64,000 nucleotides of DNA from Sphingomonas hankyongi (lineage in GTDB: Bacteria > Pseudomonadota > Alphaproteobacteria > Sphingomonadales > Sphingomonadaceae), in contig NZ_JAMGBE010000001.1 of the NCBI RefSeq assembly GCF_023516575.1, positions 124,001 through 188,000 of the forward strand. Reading direction: 5' to 3'. How positions within the stretch are numbered: the first letter of the stretch is position 1; each line of letters starts with the position of its first letter. The notes beneath the pieces were generated by a model that was given only the letters and a program-made list of their open reading frames with translations, made no database searches and was not told the DNA's origin. Positions 29,793 through 37,904 of the stretch are shown in pieces. A program made the translations under genes and the position numbers.

Positions 29793-29810
29793 CTATCGGC
29801 CCTCCGATAG
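29793..29810. repeat. Inverted repeat CTATCGG/CCGATAG
   Basis: A perfect 7-bp inverted repeat with a 4-base spacer in the 218-bp intergenic region between the repressor and the divergent membrane protein. It could be a hairpin or a second factor's site; it is unrelated in sequence to the TAGG/CCTA dyads. Confidence 0.4.
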
Positions 29811-29813
29811 AGG

Positions 29814-29829
29814 ATAGGTAAGTGCCTAG
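29814..29829. promoter_or_regulatory. Repressor operator copy 2
   Basis: ATAGGTAAGTGCCTAG, one base different from copy 1, lies 54 bp upstream of the ATG of the divergent membrane protein. The position fits repression of that gene's promoter by the S24 protein. Confidence 0.5.
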
Positions 29830-29883
29830 CCTCAGATTTCTGCGCTTTTCTAGGACTCCACAACGGGGTTCAAGAAAGGCAGG

Positions 29884-30693
29884 ATGTATCCGATGCGAGT
29901 TCGAGCAGCTACTGCAATTGGGTCTGGTGCAAGCCTCGTTGCGAGTATTGGCGTGCCGATAGCATTCCCGCATGTAGATCCGTGGATCGGTAAAACGCTC
30001 TTACTATTCGCGGTGGCGCTTGGCGCATTGGCGCTGGGCTTATACTGGCCTCATCGTAAAGGCGGCGGAGACACGGAACAGGCGGTCAGTACCCAGGGCC
30101 CCCATTCTCCGGGTTTTGGAACAGTGCATGGCGATGTGAACATCACGCACGGGGCCCCCGTAGCGGAACAGCAGCCGCGAAAGCCCGCCTACGGCGGTTG
30201 GAACGAAGACAACTTGGCGGCCCTTGAGCGGATATCGAGAGGAATTAGCAACCCGCGCGGGTTGGCGACGTTCAAAGCCGATAAAAGGTGTCCCGAAACT
30301 CCTGCTTGGCGATCGCTCAACGAAGTCGCCAAAAGAATAGGCGATACGGAGGAAGGTTTACCTAGGGCGCGACGGCAGTTGCGGCAGGCCGCCGTTGAGG
30401 GGCGTGTGCAGATTTGGGGTCAGCAGGACATTCCGCCGCAGCACTTGCAGGACGACCGACGCAAACAAATCTGGACACCAATTGAGCCAGAGTGGCAACA
30501 TCACGAGATCAATATTCTCGCCACGCGGCCTGAAGATGACGACAAATGGCATACTGAGGATGAGGAGTTGCCGGGTCGGCGAGGCAATCGATACTGGTCG
30601 CTTAGGGTAGATGGTGACGATATAAGCAGACGCTTCCCGAGGCCGCCGACACCGAAACCACATTTTGAGGGGCCGGGAGGATGGATGCGATGA
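29884..30693 (+). CDS. Two-helix membrane protein with soluble C-terminal domain, accessory
   Basis: A 269-aa protein of unknown family. Two N-terminal helices (AIGSGASLVASIGVPIAF and TLLLFAVALGALALGLYW) anchor it; a basic stop-transfer (PHRKGG) puts the rest in the cytoplasm. A Gly/Ser/Asn-rich linker (HSPGFGTVHGDVNITHG) is of a type common in phage-associated small membrane proteins. The C-terminal ~170 residues are polar and rich in Arg, Trp and Pro, with no motif I can name. Codon use is less GC-biased than the neighbours, suggesting transfer. It is probably controlled by the divergent S24 repressor. Confidence 0.65.
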   Translation: MYPMRVRAATAIGSGASLVASIGVPIAFPHVDPWIGKTLLLFAVALGALALGLYWPHRKGGGDTEQAVSTQGPHSPGFGTVHGDVNITHGAPVAEQQPRKPAYGGWNEDNLAALERISRGISNPRGLATFKADKRCPETPAWRSLNEVAKRIGDTEEGLPRARRQLRQAAVEGRVQIWGQQDIPPQHLQDDRRKQIWTPIEPEWQHHEINILATRPEDDDKWHTEDEELPGRRGNRYWSLRVDGDDISRRFPRPPTPKPHFEGPGGWMR

Positions 30694-30830
30694 CCTGGCA
30701 GAACCGCTTTGATCGACTCTTGAAGGCTATGGTGCAGGGTGAGCCGCCTAGGCCGAAGTCGCGTGATGCATCCTCATCTCAAGAGGACAATCCGCTTCAT
30801 CCTCAAGATCGCGAAGTGAACAAGCAATAG
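30690..30830 (+). CDS. Tiny protein overlapping the accessory membrane protein (46 aa)
   Basis: Begins MTWQNRFDRLLKAMVQGEPP and ends REVNKQ. The ATG overlaps the stop of the membrane-protein gene (ATGA), the usual sign of translational coupling. The last 83 bp run antisense to the 3' end of hicB. The N-terminal pattern (RFDRLLKAMVxGE) resembles short proteins from sphingomonad accessory regions, as far as I can recall. Function unknown. Confidence 0.5.
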   Translation: MTWQNRFDRLLKAMVQGEPPRPKSRDASSSQEDNPLHPQDREVNKQ

Positions 30831-31173
30831 CTTTGAGAAGCCGATCGGCTGCGATCTCAAGAGCCTCTTCGCCAAACTCATTCAAGCTCATTCCAGCGAG
30901 GTCGGCGGCCTTTGCGGCTTTCGCATGAGTGCTTTCTGGTACGCGCAAATATACATTGCCAGAGTAGGATCTCTCTGGCGTTTTCCCGATCTTGGCGCAG
31001 GTAGAAAGATAGTCATCAACGGCTTCGTAGAACGCCTCAACGAGACCCTGAACATTGTCGGAATGAAAGCCGACATTGTCATCAATCCCGGCAATGCGAC
31101 CGACAAAAATCCCATCGTCGGCGTCAAACTCCACGCGCGCCTGATATCCTTTGTGAGTAATTACGTTTTTCAT
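30748..31173 (-). CDS. hicB: HicB-family antitoxin
   Basis: A 141-aa protein. The N-terminal domain (GYQARVEFDADDGIFVGRIAGI) is the partially degraded RNase-H-like fold of HicB. Residues ~74-115 (VYLRVPESTHAKAAKAADLAGMSLNEFGEEAL) are a ribbon-helix-helix DNA-binding domain that would autoregulate the operon. Its ATG overlaps the stop of hicA (ATGA). Confidence 0.88.
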   Translation of the reverse strand: MKNVITHKGYQARVEFDADDGIFVGRIAGIDDNVGFHSDNVQGLVEAFYEAVDDYLSTCAKIGKTPERSYSGNVYLRVPESTHAKAAKAADLAGMSLNEFGEEALEIAADRLLKAIACSLRDLEDEADCPLEMRMHHATSA

Positions 31174-31424
31174 GGCTCCAACCCCAATCGAGTGAGGTAC
31201 GCACGCGCGTCTTCGACTTGGTATTTCTTGGCCTCTTTATCTGGGTGCGGCCTATGAAACGTGGCGATCATGTCGTCCTTCGCAAAGCGAACGCGAGCGC
31301 CGTTTCCTTCTATCACTTCGCAACCCAATGCCACGAACAGTCCTTCAATGTCGTCCCATGCGATCGTGGCGGACGTTGGCTTCCGAAAAATCGCAGCAAG
31401 GACACGTCTTTGCTTCCTGTTCAT
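31170..31424 (-). CDS. hicA: HicA-family toxin
   Basis: An 84-aa mRNA-interferase-type protein (MNRKQRRVLAAIF, then IAWDDIEGLFVALGCEVIEGNGARVRFA and FHRPHPDKE). HicA has a dsRNA-binding-like fold and cleaves mRNA. The canonical G-S-H catalytic stretch is replaced by G-N-G-A-R (40-44), so the active residue may be His57 or the member may be atypical. ATG 31424 gives the standard N-terminus. Gene order toxin-antitoxin is typical for hicAB. The start codon abuts the presumed end of the IS1595 element. Confidence 0.85.
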   Translation of the reverse strand: MNRKQRRVLAAIFRKPTSATIAWDDIEGLFVALGCEVIEGNGARVRFAKDDMIATFHRPHPDKEAKKYQVEDARAYLTRLGLEP

Positions 31425-31436
31425 GTAAGCACTTAA

Positions 31437-31462
31437 TGCTTGCACAACTCTTAACGCAAGCA
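31437..31462. promoter_or_regulatory. Inverted repeat upstream of hicAB
   Basis: TGCTTGC (31437-31443) and GCAAGCA (31456-31462) form an inverted repeat with a 12-base spacer, and a third GCAAGC copy lies at 31473-31478. The site sits 13-54 bases upstream of hicA, where the HicB ribbon-helix-helix domain is expected to bind. Because the IS end is also here, the operator may be partly IS-derived. Confidence 0.4.
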
Positions 31463-31479
31463 AAAGGTGCTAGCAAGCT

Positions 31480-32361
31480 TTACCGAGTAAATGAGTACAG
31501 AAGCCGGTCGAGCATCAGGTGCGGGACGTGGCGCATGTTCCAGCGATACTCAAACTCGCCCAGGTACTTGGCAAGGTGCTTGCCAGAAACGTGGATGTGC
31601 GTTCCGTTGATGCCGCGTTTCAGCATCGCCCAGAAGCCCTCAAGAGTGTTCACTGTGCAGCCAGTGGGGCCGACATACTCGAACACCTTGTGGTTCACGC
31701 GCTCGTGTTTGTAGCCGCACTCGCCAAGGTTCTGGAACGAAGCGTGCTGGTCGGTGTGAACGGTCGTTCCCGGCAGCACGAAGTCCTGAATGAACGGGCG
31801 CAAGTGATGCTCGCGGCGGGTCGGAACCACGCGGGTAATCAGTTCGCCGCCCTTCTCTAGGATGCCAAGCACAATCGACTTGTTCTGAAGCTGCGGGCCT
31901 TGGCCCTTGCCGCGAACGACGCCGCCCACGAGCGTTTCGTCAATCTCGACCGTCTCGCCAGCGCCGCCCAGCGGATCGTCGCTATCCAGCGATGCCATGT
32001 ACTTCCTGATCTGGTCGCACATCCGCCACGCGGTCTTGTAGGTAACGCCAATCTCGCGCTCGACACGCTTCGCGGCCACGCCGTTCCGCGTCGTGGTGAA
32101 CAGGAACATGACATAGAACCAGTCGCGGAGGCTGGTCCGGGTCCGATCAAAGGGCGTTCCGGCAGTCGGGTACACCTGATGAGCGCACCACTGGCACTGG
32201 TACGAACGGCGCTTGGCAATGCGCGAGTACTTCGCCGGACGCTTGCACTTGGGGCAATGGAAGTCGGTCCCGTAGCGAACCTGAAACAGGTGATCCAAGC
32301 AGCTTTCTTCGGTCGGAAAGCGGTCCTGAAACTGGCGAAGCGTGGTTCCCTTGTGTGCCAT
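31480..32361 (-). CDS. IS1595-family transposase
   Basis: A 293-aa protein. The N-terminal zinc ribbon has Cys36/Cys39 (CPKC) and Cys56/Cys59 (CQWC). The DDE-type catalytic domain contains VEIDETLVGG, TVHTDQHASF and ends YRWNMRHVPHLMLDRLL; this fold matches the ISXO2-like domain of IS1595. The reading frame is intact from ATG to stop, so the element could be active. It lies between hicA and a gene that seems to have lost its normal start. Confidence 0.92.
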   Translation of the reverse strand: MAHKGTTLRQFQDRFPTEESCLDHLFQVRYGTDFHCPKCKRPAKYSRIAKRRSYQCQWCAHQVYPTAGTPFDRTRTSLRDWFYVMFLFTTTRNGVAAKRVEREIGVTYKTAWRMCDQIRKYMASLDSDDPLGGAGETVEIDETLVGGVVRGKGQGPQLQNKSIVLGILEKGGELITRVVPTRREHHLRPFIQDFVLPGTTVHTDQHASFQNLGECGYKHERVNHKVFEYVGPTGCTVNTLEGFWAMLKRGINGTHIHVSGKHLAKYLGEFEYRWNMRHVPHLMLDRLLYSFTR

Positions 32362-32389
32362 AATAGGCAGTTTGTACCACGAATGTTTA

Positions 32390-32563
32390 CATGTCGCAAG
32401 GGGATATATTCCGAAGTTTCTGCGCCGGAGTGAAGTTGCTCCAACCCGTTTTGGACGCGACGCGGTGGGAGACCCACGCTTCGTTTTCGACCTTCGTAAC
32501 GGCCGCGATCCGCGACCCCAGACCGTCGAGAGGGTACGCGCCTATCTGGAGGCCTTCCAATGA
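32390..32563 (+). pseudogene. Small phage-like/regulatory protein, 5' end disrupted at the IS
   Basis: The frame ...IPKFLRRSEVAPTRFGRDAV followed by GDPRFVFDLRNGRDPRPQ is like a short helix-turn-helix-type protein seen in sphingomonads (…APTRFGRxAVxDPRFVxDLRxGREP). Its normal N-terminus is missing: in this frame no ATG exists between the IS end and the conserved part, and upstream codons are IS sequence. An out-of-frame ATG at 32391 (ATGTCGCAAGGGG) would restore a plausible start if one G were added to the G run at 32400-32403. The downstream gene overlaps its stop by ATGA. The 5' limit given is approximate. Confidence 0.5.
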
Positions 32564-32886
32564 TGCGCGTGGCGATGTCGCAGGCCGCATCGGGTCTGCT
32601 GAGGGCGCTGGTTGCCAGATCGGGTGCGGAACGAAATAGGATTTTGCTTACGGAATGGACGTCGGTGGACTGGCAGTCGCTCACATTCATCGGAGAGCGC
32701 CACGAAGGCCGATTTCGCATCGATGGGGTGGATGCGAACGAGATCGTGGAGCGAATGATGACCGGAATCGATGACGCAGAATTTCAGATTGCCGGCCATG
32801 TGGTGGCGGACATAGCAATCGTGGAGGAGCGATCTGAACCGGAGGGGCGGATTCTGCTCGTGGAAGCGCTGACAATCGCTGAATGA
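32560..32886 (+). CDS. Hypothetical soluble protein (108 aa)
   Basis: A compact alpha/beta protein (RILLTEWTSVDWQSLTFIGERHE, then AEFQIAGHVVADIAIVEE). The pattern resembles conserved sphingomonad hypotheticals. It is translationally coupled to the truncated gene upstream (ATGA), so the two formed an operon. Function unknown. Confidence 0.65.
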   Translation: MMRVAMSQAASGLLRALVARSGAERNRILLTEWTSVDWQSLTFIGERHEGRFRIDGVDANEIVERMMTGIDDAEFQIAGHVVADIAIVEERSEPEGRILLVEALTIAE

Positions 32887-33408
32887 CTATTTGAGCGAGC
32901 GGCGGAGTTCGGCAAGCGCGTCGTATAACGCCTGTGAAGCGTCGTAGAGTGCTTCCGAAGTATCCGGGGGTGCGGATTGACTGGCGCGGTCGAGGTGGCG
33001 GTCGATCCGATTCTGAAGCTCGCCGGGACTTGGCATGCTGGACGGATCGAACAGCCTGACGACCCGCGAGTCTGGTCCAAGCTCCGCGAGGATGTCATCG
33101 AGCAAGAGCACTACATCGTCCGACCCCGCGTGTCCCGGCCGCAGCCTGTCCTCTTCCGTCAGGAGGAGTTCCTCGACCTCACATGCCTCGAAAGCCGTCG
33201 GCGCGAAATGTGGGAGGCGGAAGGTCGCGGGCTTCGGCTGGACGGCGCGCAGCGCTGCATAACCGGTCAAGCCGGCTGCCGCACCAGCAGCCGCGGCGAC
33301 ATAGGCCGGTCCTAGAAGTGTCGCGGCAAAGCCTCCCGCCAAGGCAAGCGCCGAGGCGGCAAGGGAATCGACCCCGAGTTCGACTCGTTCGGCGTGGGCC
33401 CAGCTCAT
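32887..33408 (-). CDS. Hypothetical membrane-associated protein (173 aa)
   Basis: An N-terminal Ala/Gly-rich hydrophobic region (residues ~14-53) that could form one or two helices is followed by an acidic soluble domain (VEELLLTEEDRL, DDVVLLLDDILAELGPDSRVVRLFD) and a helical C-terminus (ALYDASQALYDALAELRRSLK). No family recognised. Its stop directly abuts the convergent gene's stop. Confidence 0.6.
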   Translation of the reverse strand: MSWAHAERVELGVDSLAASALALAGGFAATLLGPAYVAAAAGAAAGLTGYAALRAVQPKPATFRLPHFAPTAFEACEVEELLLTEEDRLRPGHAGSDDVVLLLDDILAELGPDSRVVRLFDPSSMPSPGELQNRIDRHLDRASQSAPPDTSEALYDASQALYDALAELRRSLK

Positions 33409-33459
33409 GGCCGGGCAAATAACGCGAAATCCTTGCCAGCCGGTTAGGCCGACATCTCG

Positions 33460-34020
33460 CTACGCAGGCTCTCGAACCGCGGGGGCGACCTCGATCAGGC
33501 CAATCAATGCGTCCGTAAAAGCCTCGACATCCTGCGGATTGCGGCTCGTCACGATGTTGCCGTCCGTCACGGCCGCCTCATCAAGCACGATCGCTCCAGC
33601 GTTCTTGAGGTCGGTCCGAATCGAAGGCCAGCTCGTTGCCTGCCTCCCACGCAACAAATCGGCCTCAACGAGGAGCCAAGGCCCATGGCAGATCGCTGCA
33701 ATTGGTTTTCCAAGGCGCGCAAAATCGCCGATCAGGCTGACCACATCCTTGTTCATCCGCAGCTGATCGGGATTGCGAACCCCGCCAGGGAGAATAAGCG
33801 CGTCGAAGTCCTCGGCTTGCGCCTCGTCCACTGTCATGTCCGGGCGGATGGTCTTGCCAGGGTCGTCGTGGACAGTCGCCTGGATCGGATCTCGTTTGAG
33901 AGAGGCGAGCTGAACATCCGCGCCTCGCTCCGACAGGATCTGGCGCGGTCCGAAGAGCTCCCACTCTTCGAAGCCGTCCGTCGCAACGATCAAAACACGC
34001 GCCTTCGAAAGCTGGGGCAT
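33460..34020 (-). CDS. DJ-1/PfpI family protein
   Basis: A 186-aa soluble protein of the type-1 glutamine-amidotransferase fold. It opens with ARVLIVATDGFEEWELFGP (Glu in the nucleophile-contact position) and has the nucleophile elbow AAICHGPW with Cys111-His112. Family members (YhbO, PfpI) act as stress chaperones or glyoxal deglycases; the activity here is inferred from the family. Divergent from topoisomerase IB across an 83-bp gap. Confidence 0.9.
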   Translation of the reverse strand: MPQLSKARVLIVATDGFEEWELFGPRQILSERGADVQLASLKRDPIQATVHDDPGKTIRPDMTVDEAQAEDFDALILPGGVRNPDQLRMNKDVVSLIGDFARLGKPIAAICHGPWLLVEADLLRGRQATSWPSIRTDLKNAGAIVLDEAAVTDGNIVTSRNPQDVEAFTDALIGLIEVAPAVREPA

Positions 34021-34103
34021 GACAATCCTCCTCGCACAACAGGAACTCGCCCCCCGCCTGCTCGCTTATGCCTGCCAATGACTGAAGTGAAGCAGAAGTC
34101 GGC

Positions 34104-35126
34104 ATGCTGAGGCATAGCAGCGATACGGAGCCGGGAATCAGCCGGAAGCGCATGGGTCGCTACTGGGCCTATTTCGATTCCGAAGGCGGTAGGATCACCG
34201 ACCGCGACGAGATCGATCGGCTCAATGCGATCGGCTTGCCGCCAGCCTATGAGCAAGCCTGGTTTTGCGCCGATCCCAACGGACATCTGCAGGCGACTGG
34301 CATCGACGCGCGCGGGCGCAAGCAATATCGCTACCACGAGGATTTCCGCGCAAAGCGTGAGAGCGCGAAATATGAGGGGCTGCTGGAGTTTGGAAAGGCC
34401 CTTCCAAAGCTCCGGCGACGGGTCGAACGGGACTTGAAGCGACGGAAGCTGGAGCGCGACACAGTCTTGGCGGCGATCGTACGCCTGCTCGACACCGAGC
34501 ATATGCGGATCGGCAACGAACAATATGCCAAGGAGAACAAAAGCTTCGGAGTGACGACGTTGCGCGGTCGCCATTTACGCCGAAAGGGCAGCAAGATGTT
34601 GATGCGCTTTACCGGCAAGCACGGCATCGTCCACGAGGCAAACATCACCGACACCAATTTGAAGCGGATCGTCAAACGCTGCCAGGAGCTCCCAGGCCAG
34701 ATGCTGTTCCAATATGTGAATGGTAGCGGTGAGCCGCAGGCCGTCACGTCTGGCGACGTCAACGATTATATCCGTGGTGCTACTGGCGCGGAATTCACGG
34801 CCAAGCATTTCCGGACGTGGGGCGCGAGCGTCATTGCCTTCGACCAGCTGCTCAAAAAGGCGGACGCCGCGCGCATTTCGGTCAAGACAGTCGTCGAGCC
34901 TGTTGCCGAAGCGCTCGGCAACACCGTGGCGATGAGCCGGAAGGCTTACGTCCACCCTGCCTTGATCGAGGCGATCAAGGATGAACCGCGCGACCCCCTG
35001 AATGGCATGAACCGCCCACGCGGGAGGAAATGGCTTTCATCGGAGGAAGTCGGCTTGCTGCAGTTCCTTGCCCGCGGCGGAAAGCGCGCTCGGAGGCGGA
35101 AGAGCGAGCAAAAGACCGTTGCTTGA
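34104..35126 (+). CDS. DNA topoisomerase IB
   Basis: A 340-aa monomeric type IB enzyme of the poxvirus/bacterial group. It relaxes supercoils via a 3'-phosphotyrosine; the catalytic tyrosine lies in SRKAYVHP (near residue 285). The conserved core also shows FGVTTLRGRHL, RFTGKHG and AKHFRTWGASV (with the catalytic His/Arg). It starts MLRHSSDTEPGISRKR, a standard leader, and has a basic C-terminal tail (GGKRARRRKSEQK). Confidence 0.93.
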   Translation: MLRHSSDTEPGISRKRMGRYWAYFDSEGGRITDRDEIDRLNAIGLPPAYEQAWFCADPNGHLQATGIDARGRKQYRYHEDFRAKRESAKYEGLLEFGKALPKLRRRVERDLKRRKLERDTVLAAIVRLLDTEHMRIGNEQYAKENKSFGVTTLRGRHLRRKGSKMLMRFTGKHGIVHEANITDTNLKRIVKRCQELPGQMLFQYVNGSGEPQAVTSGDVNDYIRGATGAEFTAKHFRTWGASVIAFDQLLKKADAARISVKTVVEPVAEALGNTVAMSRKAYVHPALIEAIKDEPRDPLNGMNRPRGRKWLSSEEVGLLQFLARGGKRARRRKSEQKTVA

Positions 35127-35160
35127 TTTCGCAGGCCCGCTCCGGCCATTGAAAGGGGCG

Positions 35161-36222
35161 ATGGATCAAAGGATCGACTGGCCTTCCCGCACAGCTTCCT
35201 GGGTGAACCAGAACGGCGAAGCACTGATGATCGGCCTTGGCGTCGCCGTCGGGCTGGTGGTGGTCATGCTGATCCTCCGCAGCATCGGCGAACGAGTCAG
35301 GGCGGCGGACCCGGACTGCACCACTTGGCGGTCGGTGATCGGACATGTCCTCGCCAAGACCAGCGTCATCTTCATGGTGATTGCGGCGCTCGACACCGTC
35401 GCCAGTTATGTCGAGCCACCGCGGCTAATCGCCCGGACGCTCGACATCGCCTTCATCATTGCCTTCGCGCTGCAAGGCGCCGTCTGGGCGCGGGAATTGA
35501 TCCTCGGACTGATCGGCCGGCGCGTCGCCGAAGATGAAGGCCGCGGCACGCTGGGCAACGCGATGGGCGTGATCCGCGTCCTCGTCAGCGTCGCTCTCTT
35601 TGCCGTGGCGATCATCCTTATCCTCGACAATCTCGGCGTGAACGTCACGGCGCTAATCGCGGGCCTTGGGATTGGCGGCATCGCCATAGGCCTCGCCGCG
35701 CAGGGCATTTTCTCGGATCTCTTCGCTGCGCTGGCGATCCTGTTCGACAAGCCATTCAAGAAGGGCGACACGATCCGATACGACCAGAGCACGGGGACGG
35801 TCGAACGGATCGGATTGAAGACGACGCGCCTGCGCTCGCTCACCGGCGAGCAATTGGTCATGGGCAATACGAAGCTGCTCGAGCGGGAAATCCACAACCT
35901 TGCTGCAGCCAAGGCGCGAAGGATGACCGTCTATTTCGCGGTAGACGGGCGCGCCGCCGCGCAGACGCTCGACGCCGTCGCAGCCGCGGCGGACGAAGCC
36001 GTCGCTTCGCAGAAAGGATGCAAGCTGGTTCGCTGCGTGCTGGTGGGCGTCGGCGGCGGGGGGCTCGCACACGAGTTGGTCTATGACGATTCCGCGCTCG
36101 ACAACGATCGGATCGCACGTAATCGCGCCGCGATCCTCCGCGCGCTGATCGAGCGCATGGAAGCTCAACAGCTGCAGCTAGTCCAGGCCTCCGGCATTTC
36201 ACCGCCCCTAGCGCCTTTCTGA
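35161..36222 (+). CDS. Mechanosensitive channel, MscS family
   Basis: A 353-aa inner-membrane channel that opens on osmotic downshock. Several N-terminal helices lead to the pore-lining helix with AGLGIGGIAIGLAAQGIFSDLFAALAI, followed by the beta domain FKKGDTIRYDQSTGTVERIGLKTTRLRS and a soluble C-terminal domain. ATG 35161 (MDQRIDWPS) is used; the open frame begins within topoisomerase IB. Confidence 0.9.
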   Translation: MDQRIDWPSRTASWVNQNGEALMIGLGVAVGLVVVMLILRSIGERVRAADPDCTTWRSVIGHVLAKTSVIFMVIAALDTVASYVEPPRLIARTLDIAFIIAFALQGAVWARELILGLIGRRVAEDEGRGTLGNAMGVIRVLVSVALFAVAIILILDNLGVNVTALIAGLGIGGIAIGLAAQGIFSDLFAALAILFDKPFKKGDTIRYDQSTGTVERIGLKTTRLRSLTGEQLVMGNTKLLEREIHNLAAAKARRMTVYFAVDGRAAAQTLDAVAAAADEAVASQKGCKLVRCVLVGVGGGGLAHELVYDDSALDNDRIARNRAAILRALIERMEAQQLQLVQASGISPPLAPF

Positions 36223-36256
36223 TTGCGTCTTATTCACACGCTTGCAAATAAGCCGC

Positions 36257-36712
36257 ATGCCTATCGCCAGCATCGACGAGATACGCGCCCGCATTGGCGA
36301 TGAAATCGGGGTATCGAGCTGGCTGACCGTCGACCAGCCACGGATCGACGCGTTCGCCGACGCCACCGAAGATCACCAGTTCATCCATGTCGACCCGCAG
36401 GCGGCGGCAATGGTGGGCCTTGGCGGCACGATCGCGCATGGCTTCCTCTCGCTTTCCCTGCTGTCCCGGATGGCCGCCGACGCGATGCTGTTACCCGATG
36501 GGATGAAGATGGCCGTCAATTATGGCTTCGATCGGGTCCGGTTCATCGCCCCCGTCAGGTCCGGCCAGCGGGTGCGCGGACGCTTCATCCTTGACTCGGC
36601 CGAGGAGAAAGCGCCCGGACAATTGCTGTTAAGTCATACGGTGACGGTGGAGATCGAGGGCGAAGACAAGCCTGCGCTCATCGCCAGCTGGCTAGGTTTG
36701 ATATTCATTTGA
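36257..36712 (+). CDS. MaoC-like (R)-enoyl-CoA hydratase
   Basis: A 151-aa hot-dog-fold protein. The hydratase-2 motif is [18 protein letters not shown] (catalytic Asp and His), followed by [14 protein letters not shown]. Such enzymes make or use (R)-3-hydroxyacyl-CoA, including PHA precursors. It is followed 10 bp later by a thiolase, so both probably act in acyl-CoA metabolism. ATG 36257 is used; the frame opens at a TTG 15 bp upstream. Confidence 0.88.
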   Translation: MPIASIDEIRARIGDEIGVSSWLTVDQPRIDAFADATEDHQFIHVDPQAAAMVGLGGTIAHGFLSLSLLSRMAADAMLLPDGMKMAVNYGFDRVRFIAPVRSGQRVRGRFILDSAEEKAPGQLLLSHTVTVEIEGEDKPALIASWLGLIFI

Positions 36713-36722
36713 GGAGTTTCGA

Positions 36723-37901
36723 ATGCGCGACGCCGTGATCGTTTCCACCGCGCGGACCCCAATTGGGCGGGCTTACAAGGGCGGGTTCAATGCAACTCCT
36801 GGACCGACCCTGGGCAGCTTCTCGCTCAAGCCCGCGATCGAGCGGGCCGGAATCGATCCGGGCGAGATCGACGACGTCGTATGGGGCGCGGTGCTCACGC
36901 AAGGCACCCAATTCGGCAACATCGGACGGCAGGTCGCGCTCCGCGCCGGCTGCCCTGTCACGGTGTCGGGCATGACGATCGACAGGCAATGTTCTTCGGG
37001 GCTGATGGCAATCGCCACCGCCGCCAAGCAGATCATCACCGACAAGATGGATGTCGTCGCGGCCGGCGGGCAGGATAGCATCTCGCTCGTCCAGACACCT
37101 GAAATGCGGATCGCGCCCGATCCGTCGCTGATCGCGATGCACAAGCACATCTACATGCCGATGCTTCAGACCGCGGAGACTGTCGCCCAGCGCTACGGGA
37201 TCAACCGTGAGCGGCAGGACGAATATGCGCTCAAGAGCCAGCAGCGCACCGCCGCTGCGCAGGCCGCCGGCCGCTTTGACGACGAGATCGTGCCCGTGAC
37301 CACGACGATGATGGTCAAGGACAAGGAGACGGGCGAAGTATCGCAAAGGGAAGTCACGATTTCCAAGGACGAGGGAAATCGCGCCGATACGACGTTGGAG
37401 GGCCTGGCCGGCCTCAATCCCGTGCTCGGCCCCGACACGTCCATCACCGCAGGAAATGCCAGCCAGCTCTCCGACGGAAGCTCCGCGTCGATCCTGATGG
37501 AGGCGAAGGAAGCCGAGCGCCGCGGAATCGCTCCGATGGGGCGCTATATCGGAATGGCGGTCGCCGGCACGGAGCCGGACGAGATGGGCATCGGCCCGAT
37601 AGATGCCGTGAACAAGCTGCTGAAGCGCTTTGACTTCAAGGTCGACGACATTGGCCTGTGGGAATTGAACGAGGCCTTCGCGGTGCAGGTTCTCTACAGC
37701 GCCGAAAAATTGGGAATTCCCGAAGATCGCATGAACGTCGACGGCGGGTCGATCTCGATCGGCCATCCCTATGGAATGAGCGGAGCCAGAATGACCGGCC
37801 ACGCCTTGATCGAAGGCAAGCGCCGTGGCGTCAAATATGTCGTCGTGACCATGTGCGTCGGTGGCGGCATGGGTGCGGCGGGGCTGTTCGAGGTCCTGTA
37901 G
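36723..37901 (+). CDS. Thiolase (acetyl-CoA acyltransferase family)
   Basis: A 392-aa cytosolic enzyme that cleaves or forms 3-ketoacyl-CoA. Active-site residues are visible: Cys90 in [10 protein letters not shown], the His in [17 protein letters not shown] and the second Cys in [17 protein letters not shown]. Length is standard. Whether it prefers acetoacetyl-CoA or longer or branched substrates cannot be told. Confidence 0.93.
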   Translation: MRDAVIVSTARTPIGRAYKGGFNATPGPTLGSFSLKPAIERAGIDPGEIDDVVWGAVLTQGTQFGNIGRQVALRAGCPVTVSGMTIDRQCSSGLMAIATAAKQIITDKMDVVAAGGQDSISLVQTPEMRIAPDPSLIAMHKHIYMPMLQTAETVAQRYGINRERQDEYALKSQQRTAAAQAAGRFDDEIVPVTTTMMVKDKETGEVSQREVTISKDEGNRADTTLEGLAGLNPVLGPDTSITAGNASQLSDGSSASILMEAKEAERRGIAPMGRYIGMAVAGTEPDEMGIGPIDAVNKLLKRFDFKVDDIGLWELNEAFAVQVLYSAEKLGIPEDRMNVDGGSISIGHPYGMSGARMTGHALIEGKRRGVKYVVVTMCVGGGMGAAGLFEVL

Positions 37902-37904
37902 GCA

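Larger units (their letters stand above)
31422..32393 (-). mobile_element. IS1595-family insertion sequence (ISXO2-like), tentative ends
   Basis: The transposase occupies most of the element. Putative ends share CATGTAAGCACT (31422-31433) and, reverse-complemented from 32393, CATGTAAACATT: 10 of 12 bases agree. The implied length of about 970 bp suits this group. No 8-bp target duplication is visible next to these ends, so either the boundaries are off by some bases or the copy is old or rearranged. Confidence 0.55.

Noticed and set aside
29015-32563. A complete prophage
   Set aside because: There is a CI-like repressor and an IS but no integrase, terminase, capsid or tail gene.
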